A stretch of 6,822 bases of DNA, from assembly GCA_902461085.1 (NCBI GenBank), contig CABPWH010000090.1, forward strand, positions 1 through 6,822. Direction: 5' to 3'. The DNA comes from an uncultured Collinsella sp. GTDB taxonomy: Bacteria > Actinomycetota > Coriobacteriia > Coriobacteriales > Coriobacteriaceae. The notes beneath the pieces are model-generated. The model made no database searches. It was not told where the DNA came from and saw only the letters and a list, made by a program, of their open reading frames with translations. Of the stretch, positions 1 to 6,664 are shown piece by piece (position 1 is the stretch's first letter; the number at the start of each line of letters is the position of its first letter). The position numbers and the translations under genes were made by a program.

Positions 1-142
1 GGACTTGCAGCGACGGACCTCAGGACGCTCTTACACCACGTCTGCGCGCGCGACCTTTGCTGAGCCATCCATATACAAGATATGCTGACGATCGGCGCAT
101 TCCCAGCTGTTTGGGGGAGCTTCGACTAGCCCCTAGCGGTAC
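1..142. other. Left flank, no assignable gene
   Basis: I see no recognisable gene here. Plus-strand frame 1 is open from base 1 to a TGA at 61-63 and would give a 20-residue tail ending ARDLC, so the C-terminus of an upstream plus-strand gene is possible. It is too short to identify. A frame opening at ATG 57 runs on to 263, but it reads through the inverted-repeat element and has no family features. On the minus strand, two of the three frames meet stop codons close to the left edge. Confidence 0.4.
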
Positions 143-370
143 CCGGTGGGCAAAAAATGGCAGATATGAGTACTGTCATAAATTTAGTAACAGCAAAATT
201 TCGCTGAAATTGCCCCCTTCCACCAATTTCAAGCTCCATAAAGCCCCGAATCGTCGTGTTTAGGGGGGGGTGAATATACTAAAACTCAGTCAATTGGTCT
301 TAGATACTTCTCAAATGATATGAGACTAACTGAGCAACAGTACTCATATTTTCCATTTTTTGCCCACCGG
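143..370. repeat. 228-bp element bounded by 34-bp inverted repeats
   Basis: The left arm (143-176, starting CCGGTGGGCAAAAAATGG) and the right arm (337-370, ending CCATTTTTTGCCCACCGG) are reverse complements at 32 of 34 positions. Both contain the palindrome AGTACT. The 160-bp interior is A+T-rich. It carries a small hairpin (197-201 with 207-211), a C5 run at 213-217, a G8 run at 263-270, and a second partial inverted match (CTCAGT near 285, ACTGAG near 329). No frame inside looks like a transposase and no target duplication is obvious at the ends. It resembles a MITE or other dispersed palindromic element. It could instead be a large structured RNA or a protein-binding site controlling the gene downstream. 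The arms are seen directly; mobility is inferred. Confidence 0.8.
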
Positions 371-580
371 ATCTGAATGAGGTCCGCTCTTTACGCCTCC
401 GGCTACCCATATGACCGCAAACCCTGATTATCAAGGACCGTCGCGCGCCTTGGCATCGACCGAAAGCCGCTCGCAGAATAATCCCTTGCCATTAGCAAAC
501 TTGAATCGAAATTACATATCCCAAAAAGCCGTAATGCCGTACCCTCGTCTCAACAACTCCAATACAAGGACGGCATTCAA
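371..580 (+). other. Leader region upstream of the primase-helicase
   Basis: This 210-bp spacer separates the inverted-repeat element from the primase-helicase start. I found no convincing promoter. TTGCCA at 486-491 could act as a -35 box, but the nearest -10-like bases (TTACAT, 512-517) are 20 nt away and match poorly. An AAGGA at 566-570 lies 10 nt before ATG 581 and is a plausible ribosome binding site. The helicase frame is open back to a TAA at 479-481 but contains no other usable start codon. Confidence 0.4.
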
Positions 581-3565
581 ATGGGCAACGCCATGCATCA
601 ATACGCCCTCTTTGGGACCGCACAATTTAAATACGATCAGACGATCACACATATATCGGACCAACACCGACAAATCGTCATTTGCAACAACGGTTCAGAC
701 GTACGCTACGCAACGCTAGAAGAGTGGGAAGAAGCTGGCGCTTTGTTCGATGAACGAGCGCAAATCGAGGGCATCGTCACCAGCGCGAGCCCAGCACGCG
801 ATAAACTCGAGCTCTTTCGCAGTCTCTTTACCGGGCGCAAAAATGTTTACGCTCATGGATATCGCAGAAAGGACGGGGGCATTGGCTATACGCCTGCTTG
901 TGCTAATGAGTGGGAGCCAGGAATTTGCCCCAAAGCAGCCCATCAAAGAGTTAAATGCGTAGAATGCAGCAATCGCGTCTTCCCGGAATTAAGCGATGCC
1001 GCAATCATTGCTCACTTTAAAGGCAACGATGACCGGTTCCGCGATGTCCTCGGGCAATATGTTCTCGATAGGAACTGCAACACGAAAGTTCTCGTCATCG
1101 ATTTTGACAAAGCGGACTGGAAAGAGGCAACAAATGCCGTACGGCTTGTTGCAATACGACGGGGCATTAACGCCGCTGTTGAGCGCTCAAGGTCCGGCAA
1201 CGGCGCCCACATCTGGTTTTTCTTCCTCGAGCCAATCAGCGCAAAGGCTGCCCGAGAGTTTGGAAGTTGCCTCATAACCGAAGCTGCGGCGCATAATAAG
1301 ACAATCACGTTCGAGGCCTTTGATCGAATGCTACCCGCTCAGGCCACTATTCCCGATGGAGGCTTCGGAAACCTCATCGCACTCCCCTTTCAAGGCAAGG
1401 CGCAACGTGAAGGAAACAGTGTATTTGTAGACGAACAATTCAAGCCCTTTCCCGACCAATGGCTCTATCTATCACAAGTCCAGCTGATTCCGCGCTCGAC
1501 GGTGCAAGATCTGATTGAGGCCCCTGGAAACAACCCGCACGGACCAGCAACAACTACGGTGGCAAACAAGGGCAAACGGTATGCCCAAAGACCACGAAAG
1601 CGACTACCACTCACATCGCGGGACTTTCCCTCATCGCTGCCCGTTATTCAAGCCGATATGCTGTACATCCCCGAGAAGTCTCTGAGTCCAGCAGCTCAAA
1701 TGGAAATCCGCGGACTTGCGACATTTGCCAATCCGGCATTCTATCGCGCGCAGTCCATGCATCAATCAGTATTCGGCAAACCGCGACTCATAGACCTTAG
1801 CGAACTGAGAGATGGTCATGTTGCAATTCCCCGGGGCTGCAAAACTCAACTTGAGCAGCTAGTTCAAGAGACCGGCGTTACCGCCCACTATTCAGACGAG
1901 CGCAAATCGGGTAATCCGATTGTTATGGCATTTAAAGGAGTCCTTCGCCCTGAGCAGCAAATCGCCGCTGATCAGATGCTCATATACGAAGACGGAATCA
2001 TGTCCGCGCCGACAGGCTTCGGTAAAACAGTCATCGGAGCTTATCTTATTGCATCCATTGGTCTTCCAACGCTCGTCATCGTTCCCAAAACCGCACTCAT
2101 AACCCAATGGAAATCCCAGCTCGAGCGATTTATCGACATTACGGACAACAGGGAGCCCGTCCGAACCCCAAAAGGACGAATCAGCAAAAGGCAGCCTCCG
2201 GTCATCGGACAAATAGGAGGAGGCAAAATGGCCGTAAGCGGCCTCGTCGACATCGCTTCGTTCCAGTCGTTATCTGGCAAAGACCGCCAAACCGGAGAGC
2301 CGATAGTTAAGGGCCTTGTTCGTAATTACGGCCTCATTATCTGCGACGAATGCCACCATGCCGCCGCACCACAGCTCGAGCTTATTCTCAAGTCCGCCCC
2401 GGCCAAATACGTATACGGCCTTTCTGCGACGCCCGAACGATCCGACGGCCTTACGCGGGCGCTCTCCATGCTCTGCGGCCCGCTCCGTTATGTTATCGAT
2501 CCAAAAGCGCAAGCGATTCAGCAGGGCATCCAGCGCATCGTACGGCCTCGTTTTACTGGAATTCGACTACCCGCCTACGAGCCAGGTGCAAACTTCAATC
2601 AGATTCTCGACCTGCTGTGCACGCATGCAGCTAGAAACGAATTGATTGTCAACGACGCTATTGAAGCTGCGTCAAACGGCCGGCATCCGCTCGTGCTGAC
2701 TAAAAGGAAAAAGCATGCCAAGGAGCTGTTCGGGATGCTCAAAAACCAAGGACACGAACCCGTTCTCCTGACCGGGGAAATCGACGCCAAAGAAAGAAAA
2801 ACGATACTGAGCAGTCTTCCCCGCTTCGAGCATGAACATCGAATCATCGTCGCCACCGAAAGCCTTTTGGGCGAGGGCTTCGATCTGTCCTACCTTGACA
2901 CTCTACTCATTGCCACGCCAATATCGTGGGACGGCAGCATCACGCAGCAGGCGGGCAGGCTCCATAGAAGCCACGAGGGCAAGCGACGGGTTGAGATATT
3001 CGACTACGTTGATTTATCTATACCCATGCTCGCCCGCATGTACCAGAAGAGACTCAAGACCTACGCCAAGCTCGGGTACGAAGTCTACGTGACCGGTGGC
3101 AGCGAGCAGTCCGATCAAAACATTCTCATAGAACCGGCCAATGCCGTAGAGACTCTGGTTGAAGACATCGTTGGCGCCGCCAAGAGCATCTTCATTGCCG
3201 CGCCCTACGCATCCGCCGCCTGCCTCGCAAAGCTCGGCGATGCAATCAAAGGTGCCACCGCCCGAGGGATTGCTCTTGAGTTTTTCATTGCCTCGACTCC
3301 GCGCGAAGATGCAAGCGAGACTTTGGCAGAAATGAACGTCGAGCATGCCATTAGAGCAGAAGGACGTTTGTGTGCAGCGATAATTGACGAAGAAACAATC
3401 TGGTACGGAACGATCCCGCTACTAGCTTTCCCCAAGAAAGAAGACTGCAGCATCAGGTTCAAAAACAGCGAGATCGCAGCGGAGCTCTTAGACGAAATCA
3501 ACCACAAGGGAAAGCCAGATGCCACGTCAACAGGCAGGACATCCCCACCACTTGCGGTGGAATAG
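581..3565 (+). CDS. TOTE-type primase-helicase with degenerate PLD-like tail
   Basis: A cytosolic, nucleic-acid-acting ATPase of 994 residues, seen from motifs. A Cys4 zinc-like cluster is formed by C107, C116, C126 and C129, within the TPACANEWEPGICPK context. An AEP primase domain covers about 150-305, with the metal-binding pair D174 and D176 (VIDFDKADW) and an H210 motif (SGNGAHIW). The SF2 helicase covers about 455-830: APTGFGKT (476-483), DECH (589-592), SATP (615-618), GEGFD (764-768) and QQAGRLHR (789-796). The tail (about 855-970) resembles one phospholipase-D repeat, but HxKxxxxD has become R929-L-C931...D936 and the following GSxN is GTIP. Start 581 is preceded by AAGGA 10 nt upstream; ATG 593 is an alternative. 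AEP-helicase proteins of this kind are assigned to TOTE conflict systems, so mobile-element defence is the likely role, not proven. Databases may label it DEAD/DEAH helicase or restriction endonuclease subunit R. Base composition is less G+C-rich than tgt. Confidence 0.9.
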   Translation: MGNAMHQYALFGTAQFKYDQTITHISDQHRQIVICNNGSDVRYATLEEWEEAGALFDERAQIEGIVTSASPARDKLELFRSLFTGRKNVYAHGYRRKDGGIGYTPACANEWEPGICPKAAHQRVKCVECSNRVFPELSDAAIIAHFKGNDDRFRDVLGQYVLDRNCNTKVLVIDFDKADWKEATNAVRLVAIRRGINAAVERSRSGNGAHIWFFFLEPISAKAAREFGSCLITEAAAHNKTITFEAFDRMLPAQATIPDGGFGNLIALPFQGKAQREGNSVFVDEQFKPFPDQWLYLSQVQLIPRSTVQDLIEAPGNNPHGPATTTVANKGKRYAQRPRKRLPLTSRDFPSSLPVIQADMLYIPEKSLSPAAQMEIRGLATFANPAFYRAQSMHQSVFGKPRLIDLSELRDGHVAIPRGCKTQLEQLVQETGVTAHYSDERKSGNPIVMAFKGVLRPEQQIAADQMLIYEDGIMSAPTGFGKTVIGAYLIASIGLPTLVIVPKTALITQWKSQLERFIDITDNREPVRTPKGRISKRQPPVIGQIGGGKMAVSGLVDIASFQSLSGKDRQTGEPIVKGLVRNYGLIICDECHHAAAPQLELILKSAPAKYVYGLSATPERSDGLTRALSMLCGPLRYVIDPKAQAIQQGIQRIVRPRFTGIRLPAYEPGANFNQILDLLCTHAARNELIVNDAIEAASNGRHPLVLTKRKKHAKELFGMLKNQGHEPVLLTGEIDAKERKTILSSLPRFEHEHRIIVATESLLGEGFDLSYLDTLLIATPISWDGSITQQAGRLHRSHEGKRRVEIFDYVDLSIPMLARMYQKRLKTYAKLGYEVYVTGGSEQSDQNILIEPANAVETLVEDIVGAAKSIFIAAPYASAACLAKLGDAIKGATARGIALEFFIASTPREDASETLAEMNVEHAIRAEGRLCAAIIDEETIWYGTIPLLAFPKKEDCSIRFKNSEIAAELLDEINHKGKPDATSTGRTSPPLAVE

Positions 3566-3617
3566 GGACTGTTTTTTGGCGTATCAGCCGCCAATCAATC
3601 CCTATTCCACCGCAAGT
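3550..3617. repeat. Perfect 19-bp inverted repeat over the helicase stop codon
   Basis: ACTTGCGGTGGAATAGGGA at 3550-3568 is repeated exactly as its reverse complement at 3599-3617. An inner hairpin (TTGGCG 3576-3581 with CGCCAA 3589-3594, 7-nt loop) sits between the arms. The left arm encodes the last helicase codons and the TAG at 3563-3565. The right arm ends 13 nt from the toxin stop codon. A competing small hairpin, CCACC 3545-3549 with GGTGG 3556-3560, overlaps the left arm. The position between convergent genes suggests a shared transcription end. However, neither side has a T-tract after the outer stem; the only T6 (3572-3577) lies in the loop. Element end or dispersed repeat is the alternative. 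Confidence 0.75.
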
Positions 3618-3630
3618 TAAAAGCGAGTGG

Positions 3631-3939
3631 CTAGCTCAGTGGGCCCTGGAACAGTTCTTGATGCGAACCCATTCTGACCAGTCGAATCACCGGATTAGTT
3701 TTATGCGGCAGGTAGAGAACGACCACGTCGATCAGGCCGTCGGATAGATGGAAGTCGATGTGCCCGTTGTAGTTGCCGCCCGGGTTGGAGAGCTCGTGGG
3801 CGCCATACTCCGCCGGAAGTGACCCATGAGCCACAAGCTCTGCAACCGCCGCTTTAAACTCACTTTTTAGCTGCGGATGCATGCGCATCGTTCGTTTGTA
3901 GTCCACCTTAAATTGAGCCTCGACTTTAATCTCGAACAT
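3631..3939 (-). CDS. Type II toxin, YafQ family (RelE-like mRNA interferase)
   Basis: A 102-residue protein matching the usual size of YafQ toxins, which cut mRNA in the ribosome A site. Residues that align with the E. coli YafQ active site are visible: H48 (in YGAHEL), H64 (in IDFHL), an acidic residue D67 or D71 before the VVVLY strand, and H93 with F97 in the C-terminal GSHQELF motif. A short extra segment between H64 and D71 makes the exact catalytic Asp uncertain. The gene is second in its operon. Only 2 nt separate it from the antitoxin stop codon, and its ribosome binding site GAGGAA (minus strand, 3945-3950) lies inside the end of the antitoxin gene. It is convergent with the primase-helicase gene. 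The family call is firm; activity is inferred. Confidence 0.9.
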   Translation of the reverse strand: MFEIKVEAQFKVDYKRTMRMHPQLKSEFKAAVAELVAHGSLPAEYGAHELSNPGGNYNGHIDFHLSDGLIDVVVLYLPHKTNPVIRLVRMGSHQELFQGPLS

Positions 3940-3941
3940 CG

Positions 3942-4241
3942 CTATTCCTCATCGAGGAATGACATAAGCTCATCAGCGTTATTGAATGACAGGCTATCGT
4001 CCGGCAAAATCCCCAACTCATGAGCCTCGGCAATCACCATGGCGCGCCTCGTCGCCTCGTTGGGCACCTCCGCCCTTCCTACAATCTCAAAAGGAATCTT
4101 TCGCTGATTTACAAGCTGCCGAACGGCAAGATTGAGATACGAATTGAGGCTGAGGCCGACCGAATCCAAGAACTCAGTCGCCTGCTCCTTGAGCCCCTCT
4201 TCGATGCGAACCGTCGTAGGCTTAACCGTTGCAGTAGACAT
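3942..4241 (-). CDS. Type II antitoxin, RelB/DinJ family
   Basis: A 99-residue protein. Residues 8-45 read as a ribbon-helix-helix DNA-binding domain: a short strand (KPTTVRIEE), then helix-turn-helix (LKEQATEFLDSVGLSLNSYL), as in DinJ/RelB. The C-terminal half (about 50-99), with the acidic end ADELMSFLDEE, is the part expected to wrap and neutralise the toxin. The start is supported by a strong AGGAGGT (minus strand, 4247-4253) 5 nt upstream. It precedes the YafQ-type toxin in the usual antitoxin-first order. Proteins of this family bind palindromes in their own promoter, and one is present at 4290-4321. Its lower G+C content than tgt and its position suggest an accessory module. Confidence 0.92.
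   Translation of the reverse strand: MSTATVKPTTVRIEEGLKEQATEFLDSVGLSLNSYLNLAVRQLVNQRKIPFEIVGRAEVPNEATRRAMVIAEAHELGILPDDSLSFNNADELMSFLDEE
3944..3960 (-). promoter_or_regulatory. Hairpin masking the toxin ribosome binding site
   Basis: On the minus-strand mRNA, ATTCCTC-GAT-GAGGAAT is a perfect 7-bp stem with a 3-nt loop. The 3' arm contains GAGGAA, the toxin ribosome binding site, 5 nt before its ATG. The whole stem is made from the last codons and the stop of the antitoxin gene. Ribosomes finishing the antitoxin would open it, so toxin translation may depend on antitoxin translation. The stem is seen directly; the coupling is inferred. Confidence 0.5.
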
Positions 4242-4271
4242 ACGCGACCTCCTAGCCTCGTCTTTTGCATC

Positions 4272-4277
4272 AGTATA
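4272..4277 (-). promoter_or_regulatory. Candidate -10 box of the toxin-antitoxin operon
   Basis: The minus strand reads TATACT, five of six matches to TATAAT, 31 nt upstream of the antitoxin ATG (19-20 nt before the AGGAGGT site). No good -35 lies at 17 nt. TTAACA (minus strand, 4300-4305) is a good -35 match, but the spacing is 22 nt. The region in which a -35 would fall overlaps the palindrome at 4290-4321. Confidence 0.45.
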
Positions 4278-4289
4278 CCCAGTTTAGAT

Positions 4290-4321
4290 GGCAGACTGAT
4301 GTTAAATAGCATCAATCTGCC
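4290..4321. promoter_or_regulatory. Operator-like palindrome upstream of the antitoxin
   Basis: GGCAGACTGATG (4290-4301) and CATCAATCTGCC (4310-4321) are reverse complements with one mismatch, separated by 8 nt. The palindrome covers the -35 side of the presumed toxin-antitoxin promoter. This is where RelB/DinJ-type antitoxins usually bind to repress their own operon. As a transcription terminator it is weak: on the minus strand no T-run follows, and on the plus strand only GTTTTC follows and no plus-strand gene precedes it. Confidence 0.6.
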
Positions 4322-4353
4322 GTTTTCATTACTACAACGACAGGCACCTCGCC

Positions 4354-5112
4354 CTACATCAGCCCGCTGAGCGCAATGTCGACGGCCTCGTTGAGGTCGT
4401 CGGTGATGTGCACCAGTTCCGGATCGAGCGGGCTGATCATACCGGCGTCCATCACCGGACCGTTAAGCCAGTCGAATAGGCCCTGCCAGTACTCGCTGCC
4501 CACCAGCACGAGCGGCATGCGCTTGACCTTGTGCGTTTGCACCAGCGTGAGCACCTCGAACATCTCGTCGAGCGTGCCAAACCCGCCAGGAAACACAATA
4601 GCGCCCGAGCTGTATTTGACGAACATGGTCTTGCGCACAAAGAAGTAGCGGAAGTCCATACCGAGGTTCACGTATTTGTTGAGCCCCTGCTCGTGCGGCA
4701 GCTCAATGCCCAAACCAACTGACTTGCCGTTGACGCTCGCCGCTCCCCTGTTGGCCGCCTCCATGATGCCGGGGCCGCCACCGGTGATAACCGCCACGCC
4801 GCGCTGGGCAATCTTACGCCCGACGGTGCGCGCCGCCTTGTAGAGCGTATCGGTCTTGGGCGTGCGGGCGCTACCGAAGATGGTCACCGCAGGTCCGAGC
4901 TCGGCAAGCGCGCCAAAGCCGTCGACAAACTCGGCCTGGATGCGCAGTACGCGCCACGGATCGGCATGCAACCAGTCGGTCGACTCCTCGGGCGCCAGCA
5001 GGTTAGCGTACGTATTGTCCTTAGGAATCATCGGGCCGCGCATGACCACGGGGCCGCGGCGGTACGTCTCGTCGTAGGCAGGCTCGCCCTCGACGTTCTC
5101 ATTCTTAATCAT
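4354..5112 (-). CDS. LOG-family Rossmann-fold protein (TIGR00730-like)
   Basis: A 252-residue member of the LOG (lysine decarboxylase-like, 'Lonely guy') family, cytosolic. Family members hydrolyse nucleoside 5'-monophosphates to free base and ribose phosphate, and some release cytokinin-like bases; the substrate here is unknown. Seen: the nucleotide-binding loop TGGGPGIMEAANRGA (110-124), the R160-K161 pair (FVRKTMF) and the signature PGGFGTLDE (175-183). The N-terminal extension (RRGPVVMRG, then DPWRVLRIQAEFVDGFGALAELG) is of the type seen in actinobacterial members. I chose start 5112 because AGGAG (minus strand, 5118-5122) lies 5 nt before it. An in-frame ATG at 5157 has no ribosome binding site and falls inside a terminator hairpin. 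The gene follows tgt on the same strand but is separated by a structured 234-bp spacer, so it is probably not a simple operon with it. Confidence 0.92.
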   Translation of the reverse strand: MIKNENVEGEPAYDETYRRGPVVMRGPMIPKDNTYANLLAPEESTDWLHADPWRVLRIQAEFVDGFGALAELGPAVTIFGSARTPKTDTLYKAARTVGRKIAQRGVAVITGGGPGIMEAANRGAASVNGKSVGLGIELPHEQGLNKYVNLGMDFRYFFVRKTMFVKYSSGAIVFPGGFGTLDEMFEVLTLVQTHKVKRMPLVLVGSEYWQGLFDWLNGPVMDAGMISPLDPELVHITDDLNEAVDIALSGLM

Positions 5113-5120
5113 GGGTACTC

Positions 5121-5180
5121 CTATCGAGAAAAAGAAAACGGGCGGGGTCGACGCCATGCGTCAAACACCCGCCCGAACAT
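5121..5180 (-). CDS. Possible 19-codon leader peptide of the LOG-family gene
   Basis: A frame starting at ATG 5180 encodes MFGRVFDAWRRPRPFSFSR and stops at TAG 5121-5123. The last two bases of that stop are the first two of the AGGAG site of the LOG-family gene. It is in a different frame from that gene. The coding bases cover both arms and the T-tract of the terminator at 5126-5175. Five of its 19 residues are arginine. No good ribosome binding site precedes it (GAATAG at most), so translation is uncertain. It could be chance, but the exact junction with the downstream site is suggestive of coupling. Confidence 0.3.
   Translation of the reverse strand: MFGRVFDAWRRPRPFSFSR
5126..5175 (-). 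terminator. Intrinsic terminator or attenuator between tgt and the LOG-family gene
   Basis: On the minus strand, CGGGCGGG (5168-5175) pairs with CCCGCCCG (5139-5146). A smaller hairpin (GACGC/GCGTC, 5150-5162) sits inside the loop. The stem is followed directly by TTTTCTTTTTCTC (5126-5138), a classic U-tract. It can end tgt transcripts. Its U-tract finishes only 3 nt before the LOG-gene ribosome binding site, so any LOG-gene mRNA starting upstream must pass through it. Regulated read-through is therefore possible. Confidence 0.75.
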
Positions 5181-5223
5181 CAACTATTCGGTATGGTACC
5201 CACGATGCATCATGCGCTTGCAA

Positions 5224-5318
5224 GGCATCGGTCAGCGGTCGCGCAACCGATGCCGGCGCATGCGATGACCGGCGCCGGTTGCGCGCGGTCGATTGGCACA
5301 CGATCTCGACACCGCGCG
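5224..5318 (-). repeat. Nested, mutually exclusive inverted repeats
   Basis: Four perfect stems overlap in this G+C-rich stretch: GGCATCGGT 5224-5232 with 5246-5254; GCGCAACCG 5241-5249 with 5276-5284; CCGGCGC 5253-5259 with 5272-5278; and CGCGCGGT 5282-5289 with 5311-5318. Several share bases and cannot form together. The block begins about 30 nt after the tgt stop codon and precedes the terminator before the LOG-family gene. It may be a 3' end structure for tgt mRNA or part of a switching leader. I do not recognise a known riboswitch. A weak promoter candidate lies beside it (minus strand TTGCAA 5218-5223 and TACCAT 5193-5198, 19-nt spacing). Confidence 0.5.
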
Positions 5319-5346
5319 AACGCCCCCACAAGCACGCCCGCGGCTC

Positions 5347-6486
<1,140 letters not shown>

Positions 6487-6523
6487 AAACTGGAACTCCT
6501 TGGTTGCGGTTCATACGCAAACC

Positions 6524-6529
6524 ATTATA
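6524..6529 (-). promoter_or_regulatory. tgt promoter, -10 box
   Basis: The minus strand reads a perfect TATAAT at 6524-6529, 37 nt upstream of the tgt ATG and 22 nt upstream of its AAGGAG site. The spacing suits a short 5' leader. The -35 region around 6547-6552 reads CGGTGC and matches poorly, so the promoter may rely on an activator, or the true start may differ. Confidence 0.55.
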
Positions 6530-6591
6530 CGGGCAACCCGCAAGAAGCACCGACTCGACAGAAACTGGCGCAAAGGAAACCTGCCCCCTTG

Positions 6592-6620
6592 CACCAATAC
6601 ACCAATGCACCAATGCACCA
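6592..6620. repeat. 8-bp tandem repeat, about 3.6 copies
   Basis: The unit CACCAATG is repeated head to tail: CACCAATA (6592-6599), CACCAATG (6600-6607), CACCAATG (6608-6615), then a partial CACCA. It lies in the spacer upstream of the tgt promoter. The copy number of such an array can change by slippage, but no function is visible. Confidence 0.85.
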
Positions 6621-6624
6621 GGAT

Positions 6625-6664
6625 AAAAAATGATCCGTTTTCCTCCGTCCCCAACGGATCATTT
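6625..6664 (-). terminator. Intrinsic terminator on the minus strand
   Basis: AAATGATCCGTT (6628-6639) and AACGGATCATTT (6653-6664) form a perfect 12-bp stem with a 13-nt loop. Read on the minus strand, the stem ends in a run of six T (6625-6630). On the plus strand only TTTCC follows, so minus-strand termination is favoured. It would serve a minus-strand gene whose end lies at or beyond the right edge, and it insulates the tgt promoter. Confidence 0.7.

Noticed and set aside
126..239. 37-codon minus-strand frame inside the inverted-repeat element
   Set aside because: It is a translation of the repeat arm and interior, with no ribosome binding site. If the repeat is dispersed, similar peptides would be annotated by chance in many places.
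57..263. 68-codon plus-strand frame across the left flank
   Set aside because: It reads through one arm and the interior of the inverted-repeat element and has no family features.
411..719. 102-codon plus-strand frame before the primase-helicase
   Set aside because: It has no recognisable domain and no ribosome binding site, and its second half overlaps the helicase start in another frame.
3550..3617. Standard rho-independent terminator at the helicase end
   Set aside because: Neither strand has a T-tract after the 19-bp stem; the only T6 lies in the loop, so I list it as an inverted repeat.
5113..5157. Longer form of the LOG-family protein starting at 5157
   Set aside because: The extra 15 residues are encoded by the terminator stem and U-tract, no ribosome binding site precedes that ATG, and start 5112 has AGGAG at 5 nt.
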